Source: Phascolarctobacterium sp. (GTDB lineage Bacteria > Bacillota > Negativicutes > Acidaminococcales > Acidaminococcaceae). From it: a stretch of 64,000 nt of DNA. The stretch covers positions 310,001 to 374,000 of the forward strand of contig QAMT01000023.1 of NCBI GenBank assembly GCA_003150755.1, written 5' to 3'. The position numbers were made by a program, and so were the translations under genes. A model generated the notes under the pieces. It did not search any database. It had not been told where the DNA came from and saw nothing but the letters and a program-made list of their open reading frames with translations. Numbering within the stretch: position 1 is the first letter of the stretch; the number at the start of each line of letters is the position of its first letter. Shown one piece after another: positions 1 to 7,593 of this stretch.

Positions 1-56
1 GCGCCGTCGTAAGTCGGGCCGTTAAATTCGGATAAAGCCCTGATAAGTTTTAACAT
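1..56 (-). CDS. 5' fragment of an unidentified gene running off the window
   Basis: An ATG at 56 on the minus strand opens a frame that stays open to the window edge and begins MLKLIRALSEFNGP. The Shine-Dalgarno before it is weak (GGTG). The opening residues loosely recall the start of M42-type aminopeptidases, but 18 residues are too few for a family call. It lies directly behind a 24-aa frame (60-134) with which it could be translationally coupled. Confidence 0.35.
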   Translation of the reverse strand, partial: MLKLIRALSEFNGPTYDG

Positions 57-59
57 CGT

Positions 60-134
60 TCACCACACCTTTACGGTTTTATTATAAGGACTGCCGCGCT
101 CAATGTCAACCAGTTTTATATTTTTGGTTAACAT
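60..134 (-). CDS. 24-aa small ORF upstream of the left-edge gene
   Basis: The frame starts at ATG 134 with AAGGA five bases upstream and reads MLTKNIKLVDIERG... to TGA at 60-62, four bases before the next ATG. It could be a leader peptide or a short first gene coupled to the downstream frame. No family is recognised. It diverges from the MATE gene. Confidence 0.3.
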   Translation of the reverse strand: MLTKNIKLVDIERGSPYNKTVKVW

Positions 135-188
135 TAAAGTTCCTTATTTTATACTTTTACAATTTGCGGTATTTTTACATTTTCCTGC

Positions 189-217
189 TTGTAAATAACT
201 TACAGGATGTTTATAAT
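189..217 (+). promoter_or_regulatory. Sigma-70-type promoter of the MATE gene
   Basis: TTGTAA at 189-194 and a perfect TATAAT at 212-217 are separated by 17 bases, about 50 bases upstream of the MATE start codon. This is near-consensus for a housekeeping promoter. Confidence 0.7.
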
Positions 218-267
218 AAAAGATATTTTTTCAATCCAGACTATTTTTATTTTAAGGAAGTGTTAGC

Positions 268-1620
268 ATGGCGTCAGTAAAAAATGCCGAAGGCACGCAA
301 AAGCTTTCGGTTTTTAAAATGACCTGGCCTATTTTTATAGAAATCCTGCTGCAAATGATGGTCGGCAACGTTGACCAGTTTATGCTCAGCCATTATTCGC
401 AGCACTCCGTTGCCGCCGTCGGCAACGCCAACCAGATTATCAACATAGTTATCCTCGCGTTAAGCGTTATCAGCATGGCTGCGACAATACTAATCGCCCA
501 GCACCGCGGCGCAGGCAACAAAGAAAAAGTTGCCGAAGTCTGCACCGTTTCGCTTTTGGCAAACCTTGTGGCCGGTACGGTAATCAGCCTGGCGCTGTTT
601 ATTTTTGATGGTTTCTTTTTGAGACTTCTGGAGGTCCCCGCCGATATCTGGGATGAAGCCTCGCTCTTTTTGCGCTACATTGGCCTGTTCATCATCGTGC
701 AGTCGGCGTATATTTCGTTTATCTCCTTTTTCCGCGGTTATTCGCTGTTAAAAATCACCATGATTACCTCGGTAATTATGAACATCATCAACATCGCAGG
801 CAACTGCATCCTTATCCACGGTCTTGGGCCGATACCGTCACTCGGCGTTTTGGGCGTAACCATTTCTACCAACACCAGCAAGGTGCTGGGCCTGCTTTTG
901 ATTCTGTACTTTTTCCGCAAATTTATTGATGTGCGCCTGTCGCTGAAATATCTGCGCCCGTTCCCTAAAAACACGCTGTATAAAATTTTGTACCTTGGCC
1001 TGCCCTCCGGCGGCGAATCGCTTTCCTACCAGATTTCGCAGATGGTTATCATGCGCTTTGTCAACATGATGGGCATTGTAGTTATTACTACCAAAATTTA
1101 CGCCTATATCATCGCTATGTTTTCATACATCTACACGCAGGCGCTGGCCATGGCAACGCAAATTATCGTTGGCTTTTTAATCGGCGCGGGCGACCTTGAC
1201 GCCGTAGAAAAGCGCGTGTGGAAAACCATCCGCATTGCCGTTACCGTCAGCACCACCGTAACTATTTTGCTGTTTTTAAACAGCGATAACATTTACGGAC
1301 TGTTTACCGATAACCACGAAGTTTTAGAACTTGGCCGCCACATCTTTTTAATTGAAATATTTCTGGAAATGGGCCGCGCCGTCAATATGGTTATGGTAAT
1401 GAGCCTGCAAGCTGCGGGCGATATAAAATGGCCTGTAACCACCGGCCTTGTATCCATGTGGAGCGTAGCAACCCTGGGCGCGTGGTTCTTTGGCGTACAT
1501 CTCGGCTGGGGGCTTATCGGCGTATGGGTTGCCATGTGCCTTGACGAATGCCTGCGCGCTTTGGTATTTATCTACCGCTGGAAGAGCGAAGGCTGGCGCA
1601 AAAACAACTTGCTGGAATGA
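268..1620 (+). CDS. MATE family efflux transporter
   Basis: A 450-aa polytopic inner-membrane protein made of two similar halves of hydrophobic helices, the usual size of a multidrug and toxic compound extrusion (MATE/DinF) transporter. These proteins export cationic drugs or metabolites in exchange for Na+ or H+. The N terminus has the family pattern WPIFIEILLQMMVGNVDQ, and later segments such as GLPSGGESLSYQ and residues around GAGDLDAVEK match the loop pattern of the family. The ATG follows AAGGAAG. A promoter lies at 189-217 and a strong terminator follows directly, so it is probably a single-gene unit. The substrate cannot be inferred. Confidence 0.88.
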   Translation: MASVKNAEGTQKLSVFKMTWPIFIEILLQMMVGNVDQFMLSHYSQHSVAAVGNANQIINIVILALSVISMAATILIAQHRGAGNKEKVAEVCTVSLLANLVAGTVISLALFIFDGFFLRLLEVPADIWDEASLFLRYIGLFIIVQSAYISFISFFRGYSLLKITMITSVIMNIINIAGNCILIHGLGPIPSLGVLGVTISTNTSKVLGLLLILYFFRKFIDVRLSLKYLRPFPKNTLYKILYLGLPSGGESLSYQISQMVIMRFVNMMGIVVITTKIYAYIIAMFSYIYTQALAMATQIIVGFLIGAGDLDAVEKRVWKTIRIAVTVSTTVTILLFLNSDNIYGLFTDNHEVLELGRHIFLIEIFLEMGRAVNMVMVMSLQAAGDIKWPVTTGLVSMWSVATLGAWFFGVHLGWGLIGVWVAMCLDECLRALVFIYRWKSEGWRKNNLLE

Positions 1621-1638
1621 CGTTTATACATAAAAAAA

Positions 1639-1667
1639 GAGTTTGGCAAATTGCCAAACTCTTTTTT
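1639..1667. terminator. Bidirectional intrinsic terminator between MATE and Fic genes
   Basis: GAGTTTGGCAA and TTGCCAAACTC form a nearly loopless perfect stem flanked by A-run and T-run. It serves the convergent MATE (plus) and Fic (minus) genes. The Fic stop codon lies inside its T-run. Confidence 0.85.
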
Positions 1668-2385
1668 ATTCACCATACACCATTAACACTTTATCACGTT
1701 CATCTGCCCAAATTTTTATACGTTCAATTTCTTTTTGCTGTAATTCCAAGCAAAAATCAACAAATCCGTTCAAATCTTCCGTATTCAAAAAGTTAATATA
1801 TTTTTTCTTTTCACCAACCGGTATAACTATTGGCGGCATATTGTTCTGCAATGCAGAATAAACCATCAATGCGCGTCCAACACGCCCATTACCATCGGGG
1901 AAAGGATGAATATGTTCAAAACGGAAATGCTGACGGCAAATGGCTTCCACCTTCGCTTTATCGTTTTCAGCATTATTTAGCTGATACTCTAAATCTTGCC
2001 GCCACGCTTCAATATCCATAGGCACCCGGTAAGGCGGCGAAGGCGTAAAATCTGCGCCTATCACCATATTAGGCTGTGTTTTAAACTTGCCCGGCACCGA
2101 TTCAATCGCTTCACGGCATAAAATAGCGTGAATTTCTTTGATAAATTCACCATCTACCCGCCTGTCTGCCAATAAAAATTTTACCATTTCTTTAGTAAAA
2201 CTTTTATAATTTAAGACCTCATTCAGTTCACGCAAATCAATCGCACGCGGCACATAACCATCAATAAGCACACTTTTTGTTTCGCCCTGAGTCAGCGAGT
2301 TACCTTCAATAGCCGTACTATGATGCGCCATCCGCACCATCAAATCATCCAAATATGCTGTTGATAAGTAAAGTTGTTGTTTCAT
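1666..2385 (-). CDS. Fic domain protein, class II-like
   Basis: A 239-aa protein with the Fic signature HPFPDGNGRVGR (around residues 159-170), the active site for transfer of AMP or another nucleotide monophosphate onto a target hydroxyl. Near the N terminus STAIEGN (about residues 23-29) matches the inhibitory-helix motif (S/T)xxxE(G/N), whose glutamate blocks ATP binding. The inhibitory helix preceding the Fic fold makes it class II. AGGA lies nine bases before ATG. No antitoxin partner is adjacent, which agrees with self-inhibition. The target is unknown. Confidence 0.85.
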   Translation of the reverse strand: MKQQLYLSTAYLDDLMVRMAHHSTAIEGNSLTQGETKSVLIDGYVPRAIDLRELNEVLNYKSFTKEMVKFLLADRRVDGEFIKEIHAILCREAIESVPGKFKTQPNMVIGADFTPSPPYRVPMDIEAWRQDLEYQLNNAENDKAKVEAICRQHFRFEHIHPFPDGNGRVGRALMVYSALQNNMPPIVIPVGEKKKYINFLNTEDLNGFVDFCLELQQKEIERIKIWADERDKVLMVYGE

Positions 2386-2509
2386 AATTATTTTCCTGTC
2401 TAAGCAATTAAATTCATTATAATCTATTTTATATTATTATTAAAATTATACCATATTCTCCTTTCATTTAAAATTAACCCTTCATCAATTTACATTTAAC
2501 AACGCCTGT

Positions 2510-2540
2510 TTGACAAGCCCTGCCGGTAAAGTATTATAAT
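2510..2540 (+). promoter_or_regulatory. Sigma-70-type promoter of the hydrolase gene
   Basis: A perfect TTGACA at 2510-2515 is followed by TATTATAAT at 2532-2540. Using TATTAT gives a 16-base spacer, using TATAAT gives 19. The gene starts 43 bases downstream after AAGGGGG. Confidence 0.65.
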
Positions 2541-2583
2541 ATTTATATGCTTATTTCTATTTTCATTTTAAGGGGGCTTTGTT

Positions 2584-3573
2584 ATGAAGTTACGTAAAAA
2601 TCTGCTTTTGGCGCTGGCTGCGTCGCTGACGCTTGTTTCTGCCCTGCCCGGCTATGCCGCTGCTGCACCGGCAGGCCATGCAGAAAGCAAAATTTTAAAT
2701 ATTACGCCGGTACGCGCGCAGATAAATTATATTCCCGATGTTGTTTACGAGCAGGTGCCTACCCGCGGCTACCAAAGCGTAGCTATGATGATGGATATTT
2801 TACAGCCGGAATCAAAAACTAAAATGCCTGCCATTATTTACGTTACCGGCGGCGGTTTCATCAACGCCAACCGTGCCCGCGGCATTCAGGAGCGCATGCA
2901 CTTTGCCGAAAACGGTTATGTCGTTGCCAGCATTACCTACCGCGTCGCCCCTACGGCGCAGTTTCCCGCTCCGGTAGAGGACGTTAAAGCTGCTATCCGT
3001 TATCTGCGCGCTAACGCGGATAAATTCAACATTGATAAAGAGCATATCGGCATTATCGGCGGCAGTGCCGGCGGCTATCTATCCTCCATGGCAGCCGTTA
3101 CCAATGACACACGCGCTTTTGACAAAGGCGAAAACCTTGATGAAGCAAGCACCGTTGCCTGCGCCGTTAATTTATACGGCATCAGCGATTTGACAAGCAT
3201 CGGCGCAGATTTTCCGCCCGAAGTGCAGGAGCTGCATAAATCTCCCGGAGCAACGGAAGCTTTATGGGTTAACGGCAGCCCTGTCTTTACCGGCAAGGAC
3301 GGCAGTATTTTAGACAACCTTGAAGCCGCTGCAAAAGCCAGCCCTATCAGCTATGTCAATAAAAACAGCGCGCCGCTTTTACTGATGCACGGCAGCGCCG
3401 ATACCGTTGTTTCGCCTTCGCAGACCGATTTGCTGTTTCAGGCTTATAAAAAGCAGGGGCTTGAAGCTGAACGCTATGTAATACCCAACGCGCTGCACGG
3501 CGGAGAGTACTGGGTTCAGCAGCCGGTGCTTGATATAATTACCGCCTTTTTTGACAAGCATTTGAAAGATTGA
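2584..3573 (+). CDS. Secreted alpha/beta hydrolase (BD-FAE / carboxylesterase-like)
   Basis: A 329-aa protein with a Sec signal peptide (KLRKNLLLALAASLTLVSAL, cleavage near AAA). It has the hormone-sensitive-lipase type layout: an oxyanion-hole motif TGGGFINA (about residue 88), nucleophile elbow GGSAGG (about 159-164), an Asp in GSADTVV and a His in LHGGEYW. It probably cleaves an ester outside the cytoplasm. It has its own promoter and terminator. The prophage attachment site lies immediately downstream, so the gene is intact. Confidence 0.8.
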   Translation: MKLRKNLLLALAASLTLVSALPGYAAAAPAGHAESKILNITPVRAQINYIPDVVYEQVPTRGYQSVAMMMDILQPESKTKMPAIIYVTGGGFINANRARGIQERMHFAENGYVVASITYRVAPTAQFPAPVEDVKAAIRYLRANADKFNIDKEHIGIIGGSAGGYLSSMAAVTNDTRAFDKGENLDEASTVACAVNLYGISDLTSIGADFPPEVQELHKSPGATEALWVNGSPVFTGKDGSILDNLEAAAKASPISYVNKNSAPLLLMHGSADTVVSPSQTDLLFQAYKKQGLEAERYVIPNALHGGEYWVQQPVLDIITAFFDKHLKD

Positions 3574-3583
3574 CCCTCTTTAC

Positions 3584-3619
3584 ACAACGGTGCGTATAAT
3601 ATGCTCCGTTGTATTTTTC
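3584..3619 (+). terminator. Terminator of the hydrolase gene
   Basis: ACAACGG(T)GC pairs with GC(T)CCGTTGT around a nine-base loop, followed by ATTTTTCT. It ends right where the att core begins. Confidence 0.7.
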
Positions 3620-3636
3620 TGTATACAAGAATACTT
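3620..3636 (+). other. attL core, 17-bp direct repeat
   Basis: TGTATACAAGAATACTT occurs here and, in the same orientation, at 47291-47307. The two copies bracket every phage gene in the window, and the flanks differ immediately outside the repeat. I read them as attL and attR made by the integrase at 46006-47169. The site is intergenic, between the hydrolase terminator and the pyruvate carboxylase promoter. Confidence 0.8.
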
Positions 3637-3695
3637 TGTATGAAACGCTGAAACCCAGGCACAGTGCGGAGTTTGGGAGTCGCATTGTCCTCTGT

Positions 3696-3715
3696 GTCAC
3701 TATTTTGGTCACTAT
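3696..3715 (+). other. Possible integrase/excisionase arm-type sites, left
   Basis: GTCACTAT occurs at 3696-3703 and 3708-3715, a 12-bp pitch, between attL and the excisionase-like gene. Similar GTCACAA repeats with 11-12-bp pitch lie beside attR. Helically phased repeats close to a core are typical of arm sites. The assignment is inference. Confidence 0.4.
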
Positions 3716-3719
3716 CAGT

Positions 3720-3926
3720 TTAGAGAGGGTACTTACAAGTGGCCATCTGTGCTTCACACCATCTATCAAAGTCCTGTTTATCAATAAGCCATTTACGAGT
3801 ACCGAAGCGGAAGCCTTTTAGGACACCTGAGCGTAACAATAGGTACAATCTGTCCTTTTTGGTAGTCTTTAGTATCGCTGCGGCTTCCTTAACGGTAATG
3901 AATTTTTCAGGGTTTAAAACATCCAT
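3720..3926 (-). CDS. Excisionase-like HTH protein
   Basis: A 68-aa protein of the helix-turn-helix-17 / MerR-like excisionase type: FITVKEAAAILKTTKKDRLYLLLRSG forms helix-turn-helix and GFRFGTRKWLIDKQDFDRWC the wing. Such proteins bend DNA at attachment sites and direct integrase toward excision. It is the last phage gene before attL, the expected place for an excisionase. It overlaps the upstream 166-aa gene by 13 bases and has GAGG upstream of ATG. A small transcription factor is the alternative. Confidence 0.65.
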   Translation of the reverse strand: MDVLNPEKFITVKEAAAILKTTKKDRLYLLLRSGVLKGFRFGTRKWLIDKQDFDRWCEAQMATCKYPL

Positions 3927-4414
3927 TTGTGCTGCACCTCAATTCCTTTAGCACGCATCCTGTCTGAAGGGTCAAAGTGTACCTCCACGGACACTGCTTT
4001 GTTGTGGGTATAATTGCGTTGCACAGACAACGGGATGTAAGGTTCACCATCAATACTATATCCTACACCTGTACCTATTTCCCAATCAGGTACCATTTGG
4101 TTCACAAGGGGAGTCAAATCGACCTCTGTTGTGACCTTAGCGGTACTTTCGTCTATCTTAGTGTTTACCGGTGCTTCCACCACCTGTCCGTCAATCTCAG
4201 CTACATATCTGTTGGACACAATCAAATCGGGGTCAGACTCATGTGTCTTTTTGGTAACTTCGAGGGTACTTGATGTGACTACTGAGGAGCCTGAAGGGAG
4301 CTGAGAGGTGTTCTCGTCACCATGTACATTTGTGTAATGGTAGAAAATCACCGAAGCGATAGCTACTGCCACCACTGCTCCTACTATCAGGTACCATTTG
4401 GAGTTAGTAGTCAT
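3914..4414 (-). CDS. Membrane-anchored protein, unknown function
   Basis: The 166-aa protein has one N-terminal transmembrane segment (about residues 7-25, WYLIVGAVVAVAIASVIFYH) followed by a soluble, mostly beta-rich domain, probably periplasmic. No family is recognised. A spanin role is conceivable because it has a single anchor and no Rz-like gene is evident between terS and terL where T7 has one, but it lacks the long coiled coil of i-spanins. Its ATG directly follows the stop of the 60-aa gene. Confidence 0.6.
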   Translation of the reverse strand: MTTNSKWYLIVGAVVAVAIASVIFYHYTNVHGDENTSQLPSGSSVVTSSTLEVTKKTHESDPDLIVSNRYVAEIDGQVVEAPVNTKIDESTAKVTTEVDLTPLVNQMVPDWEIGTGVGYSIDGEPYIPLSVQRNYTHNKAVSVEVHFDPSDRMRAKGIEVQHKWMF

Positions 4415-4597
4415 CTACTGTACACCCATGAGGAGATTGAGGAATTGCAAGGCGACTTTGAGTACCTCAACGAGGAATTTAATGTCACCTTGTTTTAGGA
4501 TATAGGTAAACGCTATGACGATAAGGAAAAACGTCAGGCGGATGTAAGTTCTGTTGGTGAGGTAGATAAGTTTAATTTTGTCTAAGACTTTAATCAT
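4415..4597 (-). CDS. Small membrane protein
   Basis: A 60-aa protein with one or two hydrophobic segments (LTFFLIVIAFTYIL and VLKVALQFLNLLMGV). It could be a second holin-like or membrane-anchoring protein. The ATG directly abuts AGAGGAG, an unusually tight spacing. It lies downstream of the tandem phage promoters (4877-4917) and a large hairpin. Confidence 0.5.
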   Translation of the reverse strand: MIKVLDKIKLIYLTNRTYIRLTFFLIVIAFTYILKQGDIKFLVEVLKVALQFLNLLMGVQ

Positions 4598-4623
4598 CTC
4601 CTCTGCTGTGATTGTAAAGATAT

Positions 4624-4687
4624 GATAGAGTTACTTTTTGATTATTTCGTGAGGAGGAAGCACGAGGGAACAAAAAGTGACTCTATC
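4624..4687 (-). promoter_or_regulatory. Large hairpin in the leader of the terminal gene cluster
   Basis: Arms 4624-4640 and 4671-4687 pair over 17 bp with one mismatch. Inside them TCGTG and CACGA form a second stem. It lies between the tandem phage promoters and the 60-aa gene, so it would be in that transcript. RNase III site, stabilising 5' structure or partial terminator are all possible. Confidence 0.5.
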
Positions 4688-4781
4688 TTACTTTACCGTT
4701 TTATCTTTAGTTATTTATTTTGGTTATCTATTTTAATAAACTATCATCATTAACTTAGTTATTCTTTCTTTTACCAAGGAC

Positions 4782-5009
4782 TCAAATATCTTCATATATC
4801 AATCTGTGATATGACCTGAGAAAAACCTCAGCGCATCTCACCGAACATATAGTAACATTTAGTCCCCCTTCTTCTATATGTGTGACACTTGTAATTTTGT
4901 ACTTATGTGTGACACTTGAGTATTTACTCATACATAAAATGCACACGCCGCTCTCACGCACATATTTGCGTTTTGAGCGGTTTTTGCATTTTTGAATGTA
5001 ATTAGTCAC
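4782..5009 (-). CDS. Possible 75-aa zinc-finger-like protein overlapping tandem promoters
   Basis: A GTG frame with CAAGG upstream encodes a basic N terminus, a CILC pair and a later CSVRCAEVF segment, the spacing of a treble-clef or zinc-ribbon fold. Its middle (SSVTHKYKITSVTHIEE) is encoded by the two 14-base promoter repeats at 4877-4917, so the frame may be accidental. It follows terL directly, the position of T7 gene 19.5. Confidence 0.35.
   Translation of the reverse strand: MTNYIQKCKNRSKRKYVRESGVCILCMSKYSSVTHKYKITSVTHIEEGGLNVTICSVRCAEVFLRSYHRLIYEDI
4877..4917 (-). promoter_or_regulatory. Tandem phage RNA polymerase promoters, post-terL pair
   Basis: Two exact copies of a 14-mer (plus strand TATGTGTGACACTT) lie at 4877-4890 and 4904-4917, a 27-bp pitch. 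On the transcribed strand they read AAGTGTCACACATA, followed by TAGAAG in the downstream copy. This recalls the SP6 and T7 promoter cores (GACACTATAG, CTCACTATAGG). They would drive the small genes up to the excisionase, like T7 phiOR at the right genome end. Confidence 0.65.
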
Positions 5010-5034
5010 GTAGCCTTGTAAAATACGCCTACAA

Positions 5035-6816
5035 CTAATTTCTGTGGTTGTTTCTTCGGAAATAGTAAGAATTTAAAGCGTTGACACCTTTAAAATCCTC
5101 AGCAACCTTCCTGTTTGGATGAAGCTGTTTGATTTTATCCGGGTCAGGTTCTACATACAAAACTCCATAGTCAGGGTCAAGCCATTTCTCAAGTTGTTCT
5201 GCCTGAAGCTCCTCTATGCCTGTTTCTTCACCCATTGATAGCACATCAAGGAAGTAGCCTACACCACCTGCAAGAGCATCTATACGGTCATCATGTGCCA
5301 ATGCACCCTTATCTCTTGATAAACGTGTCATTTGGTACACAAGGCTGTACTTCGGGTCTTTCTCGTAGGTCTTGTAGTCATCAATGATTACCTGCTTGTT
5401 GACAATGAGTTTATGACGCATCATCACAGGTTCCAGTGTATCAATAATACGAGCCTCTTTTTGAGCTGTTGCACTCTTAGCGTCCTCAACGGCACAATAA
5501 GGATATACCTCCTGCACCACAGGCCTGAGGAGCTGAGCGAACATACCATTACCGAAGTTCGGTTCTACAACAATTTTATTGACATTGTAGAACTTAGCTT
5601 TCGTAGCAAGGTTGCGCAGTACCGGGTCTGAATAACCCTCTTTGTACCCTCCTGCCTCCAAAAGGAACAAATAGCCGTTCAGGAACTTTAATACCACATA
5701 GGCCGTTTCATCACTACCACGCCCGGACGGGTCAATGTACATGATGCCGGTTGTGTATTTTACCGTGTCCTCACTGCGGCCAAGAGGTGCATAGAAGTAG
5801 TCCCCCTTCAGAGCCACGCACGGTAAGTCCTGATGCCTTTGTGCATGACCATTAGCCCATGACCATACAAGAGAGCTTTCGTTGTTGTCAAGCGATGTAA
5901 CAATCAGGTCAGCAACCTTCAGCGGATATTTCTCCGTGTCTGACAAGTTTGTATTAAGCAGAAATTGTAATGCGAAGCCTGCTTTACCGTATGACAGACG
6001 GCGAGAGTCTATTTCCTCCTCAGGGAAACGTGAAGGGTCTGTCGGGTACCCAGCGTAGGCCTCAGGGTTCCTATCGTATTTCTCAGCAATGATAGGAGCG
6101 AGCCTGTCACCATAAATATCATGTATATAATCCTGTCGGGATTTAGCATCCTCAGGATAAATAATTGGATAAATGATACAAGCATAGCCACGTTTTTGCA
6201 GCTCATTGTAGAGCGACATTTCATTCTGAGGAGTACCGAGGTACACAATCTGACCGCCCGGCTTGAGAATAGCGTCAAACTCTTTTACAGCTTCGTTGAG
6301 TTTATCACGCTGCATTTGGGTACCGGAGTTGTTCGGTACCTCCACATCGTCAGCCAAAAGGTAGTCAGCACGTGTACCGGTAATTTGACCTGTGATACCT
6401 GCTGATTTAATAGAAGGTGAAATGTCCGGTACAATACCGGCCACATCAAAATAGTTTTGTGTGTTACGAGAATTTTTATCAGGACGCAGGTGTTCAAGGA
6501 ACGGTAAGGTCATAAAGATGCGCCTGATAAAGTTAGCGTTGGCATCAGCCCTGTCTTTAGATGCAGATACAATCAGTACCTTCAGAACAGGATTGCGCCA
6601 CAGTAGCCATACACAATATGCACAAGCAATAAAGCTCTTAGCTACACCACGGAAGCCCTCAAGTATCAAGCGGTCACTGGGAGGGTTTTGTAGTGTCTTA
6701 GCAATATCGTATTGGATAGGTGTAGGGTTAGGTAAGTTAATCTCTTTCCATACAATGAAAAGGAAAACACGGAAGTCCTCCTTAGCTCTTGCAATCTGCT
6801 CTGTTGACCAATTCAT
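5035..6816 (-). CDS. terL: Terminase large subunit (T7 gp19-like)
   Basis: The 593-aa size is close to T7 gp19 (586 aa). The ATPase half carries a Walker A variant GFRGVAKS (about residues 55-62) and Walker B YLLADD (about 152-157). The nuclease half has DPSGRGSDETAY (about 362-373) and HDDRIDALAGGVGY near the C terminus, supplying metal-binding acids. It pumps DNA into the prohead and cuts concatemers with TerS. The ATG overlaps the terS stop (TAATG). Confidence 0.93.
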   Translation of the reverse strand: MNWSTEQIARAKEDFRVFLFIVWKEINLPNPTPIQYDIAKTLQNPPSDRLILEGFRGVAKSFIACAYCVWLLWRNPVLKVLIVSASKDRADANANFIRRIFMTLPFLEHLRPDKNSRNTQNYFDVAGIVPDISPSIKSAGITGQITGTRADYLLADDVEVPNNSGTQMQRDKLNEAVKEFDAILKPGGQIVYLGTPQNEMSLYNELQKRGYACIIYPIIYPEDAKSRQDYIHDIYGDRLAPIIAEKYDRNPEAYAGYPTDPSRFPEEEIDSRRLSYGKAGFALQFLLNTNLSDTEKYPLKVADLIVTSLDNNESSLVWSWANGHAQRHQDLPCVALKGDYFYAPLGRSEDTVKYTTGIMYIDPSGRGSDETAYVVLKFLNGYLFLLEAGGYKEGYSDPVLRNLATKAKFYNVNKIVVEPNFGNGMFAQLLRPVVQEVYPYCAVEDAKSATAQKEARIIDTLEPVMMRHKLIVNKQVIIDDYKTYEKDPKYSLVYQMTRLSRDKGALAHDDRIDALAGGVGYFLDVLSMGEETGIEELQAEQLEKWLDPDYGVLYVEPDPDKIKQLHPNRKVAEDFKGVNALNSYYFRRNNHRN

Positions 6817-7040
6817 TATTGCAAGTCCTCAAATGTAGGGATTTCTTCCGTGACCTTTTGTAACTGAGCGACACCCGGAGTTTCCGGGGTAGTCTTTAAG
6901 TTGTTTTGTGCGAGGAATTTTCGTACCTTTTCTAAGAAAGCAGGGTTGCGCCTTAACTCAGGGTCATGCAGGCCTTCAATTAAAGCGTCAACCTCCATCT
7001 CTGCAATCTTGTCAACAAGGTCTTGTTTAATCTTTACCAC
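6816..7040 (-). CDS. terS: Terminase small subunit (T7 gp18-like)
   Basis: A small charged protein directly ahead of terL, ending IPTFEDLQ, resembling the C terminus of T7 gp18. I chose GTG at 7040 (74 aa) because GAGGGGG lies 11 bases upstream and it overlaps the endolysin stop by seven bases. An upstream TTG at 7079 gives 87 aa, nearer the 89 aa of gp18, but has no Shine-Dalgarno and would add a cysteine-rich leader. TerS recognises the concatemer for packaging. Confidence 0.75.
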   Translation of the reverse strand: MVKIKQDLVDKIAEMEVDALIEGLHDPELRRNPAFLEKVRKFLAQNNLKTTPETPGVAQLQKVTEEIPTFEDLQ

Positions 7041-7390
7041 CTTGCTGCGTACCCCCTCACATCGACATGGACACCCCAAGAATACTTACCAATACCATCA
7101 GCACCACAGTCCTCAGCGATTTGTGCCAGTTCATCCACGGTGTAACCCGGAGGTAACTGCACGTCCGCTGCGTTACCATATACATGCTGAGAGTTAGACA
7201 CACCACCTACTTCAGCATTATGTGTCGGACAACGGTAAGCACAGGAAAGCTCAAGAGGACAGCCACAACGCTGCCTCATAGCTTCCAATACCTGTACAAG
7301 GCGAGGATTTACACCAGCACCATTATCCATACCACCACAACCGCATTTGCAGGCGAACTCAGAGGAGTCAAAGTGTTCAGATAATTTCAT
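7034..7390 (-). CDS. Endolysin, M15A D-Ala-D-Ala peptidase family
   Basis: The 118-aa protein has the zinc-ligand pattern of Peptidase_M15_3/VanY-type enzymes: SQHVYGNAADV (His and Asp ligands, about residues 67-77) and WGVHVDVRG (final His, about 105-113). The N-terminal HFDSSEFACKCGCGG is typical of phage and prophage members. It would cleave peptide cross-links in peptidoglycan at lysis. T7 encodes its amidase elsewhere (gp3.5). Here that homologue looks catalytically dead, so this gene probably supplies the lytic activity. ATG overlaps the holin stop. Confidence 0.85.
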   Translation of the reverse strand: MKLSEHFDSSEFACKCGCGGMDNGAGVNPRLVQVLEAMRQRCGCPLELSCAYRCPTHNAEVGGVSNSQHVYGNAADVQLPPGYTVDELAQIAEDCGADGIGKYSWGVHVDVRGYAARW

Positions 7391-7593
7391 TTCTGTTCAT
7401 CATCCTTTCGTTGTTTATTTTTGTTATTGTTCACCGTTCTATACACAAGGCAACACATTTGAGTGAAGGTGTACAAAATGGTGACTAAATAAAGAATGTC
7501 AGCAAGCTGTAAACCAAGGATGCTTACAGTGCTGACACCAACGGGAATTGAAGCCCGGATAAGTTCATCATTCAGATTGTCATTGTCATTCAT
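7387..7593 (-). CDS. Holin, T7 gp17.5-like
   Basis: The 68-aa protein opens with an acidic stretch, NDNDNLNDELIRASIPVG, resembling T7 holin (NNELIKAAPIVG). It has two hydrophobic segments, about 17-34 and 36-54, and a basic tail NNNKNKQRKDDEQK. It would open the inner membrane to release the adjacent endolysin. Gene order (holin then endolysin) supports this. GAGG lies 10 bases before ATG. Confidence 0.8.
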   Translation of the reverse strand: MNDNDNLNDELIRASIPVGVSTVSILGLQLADILYLVTILYTFTQMCCLVYRTVNNNKNKQRKDDEQK

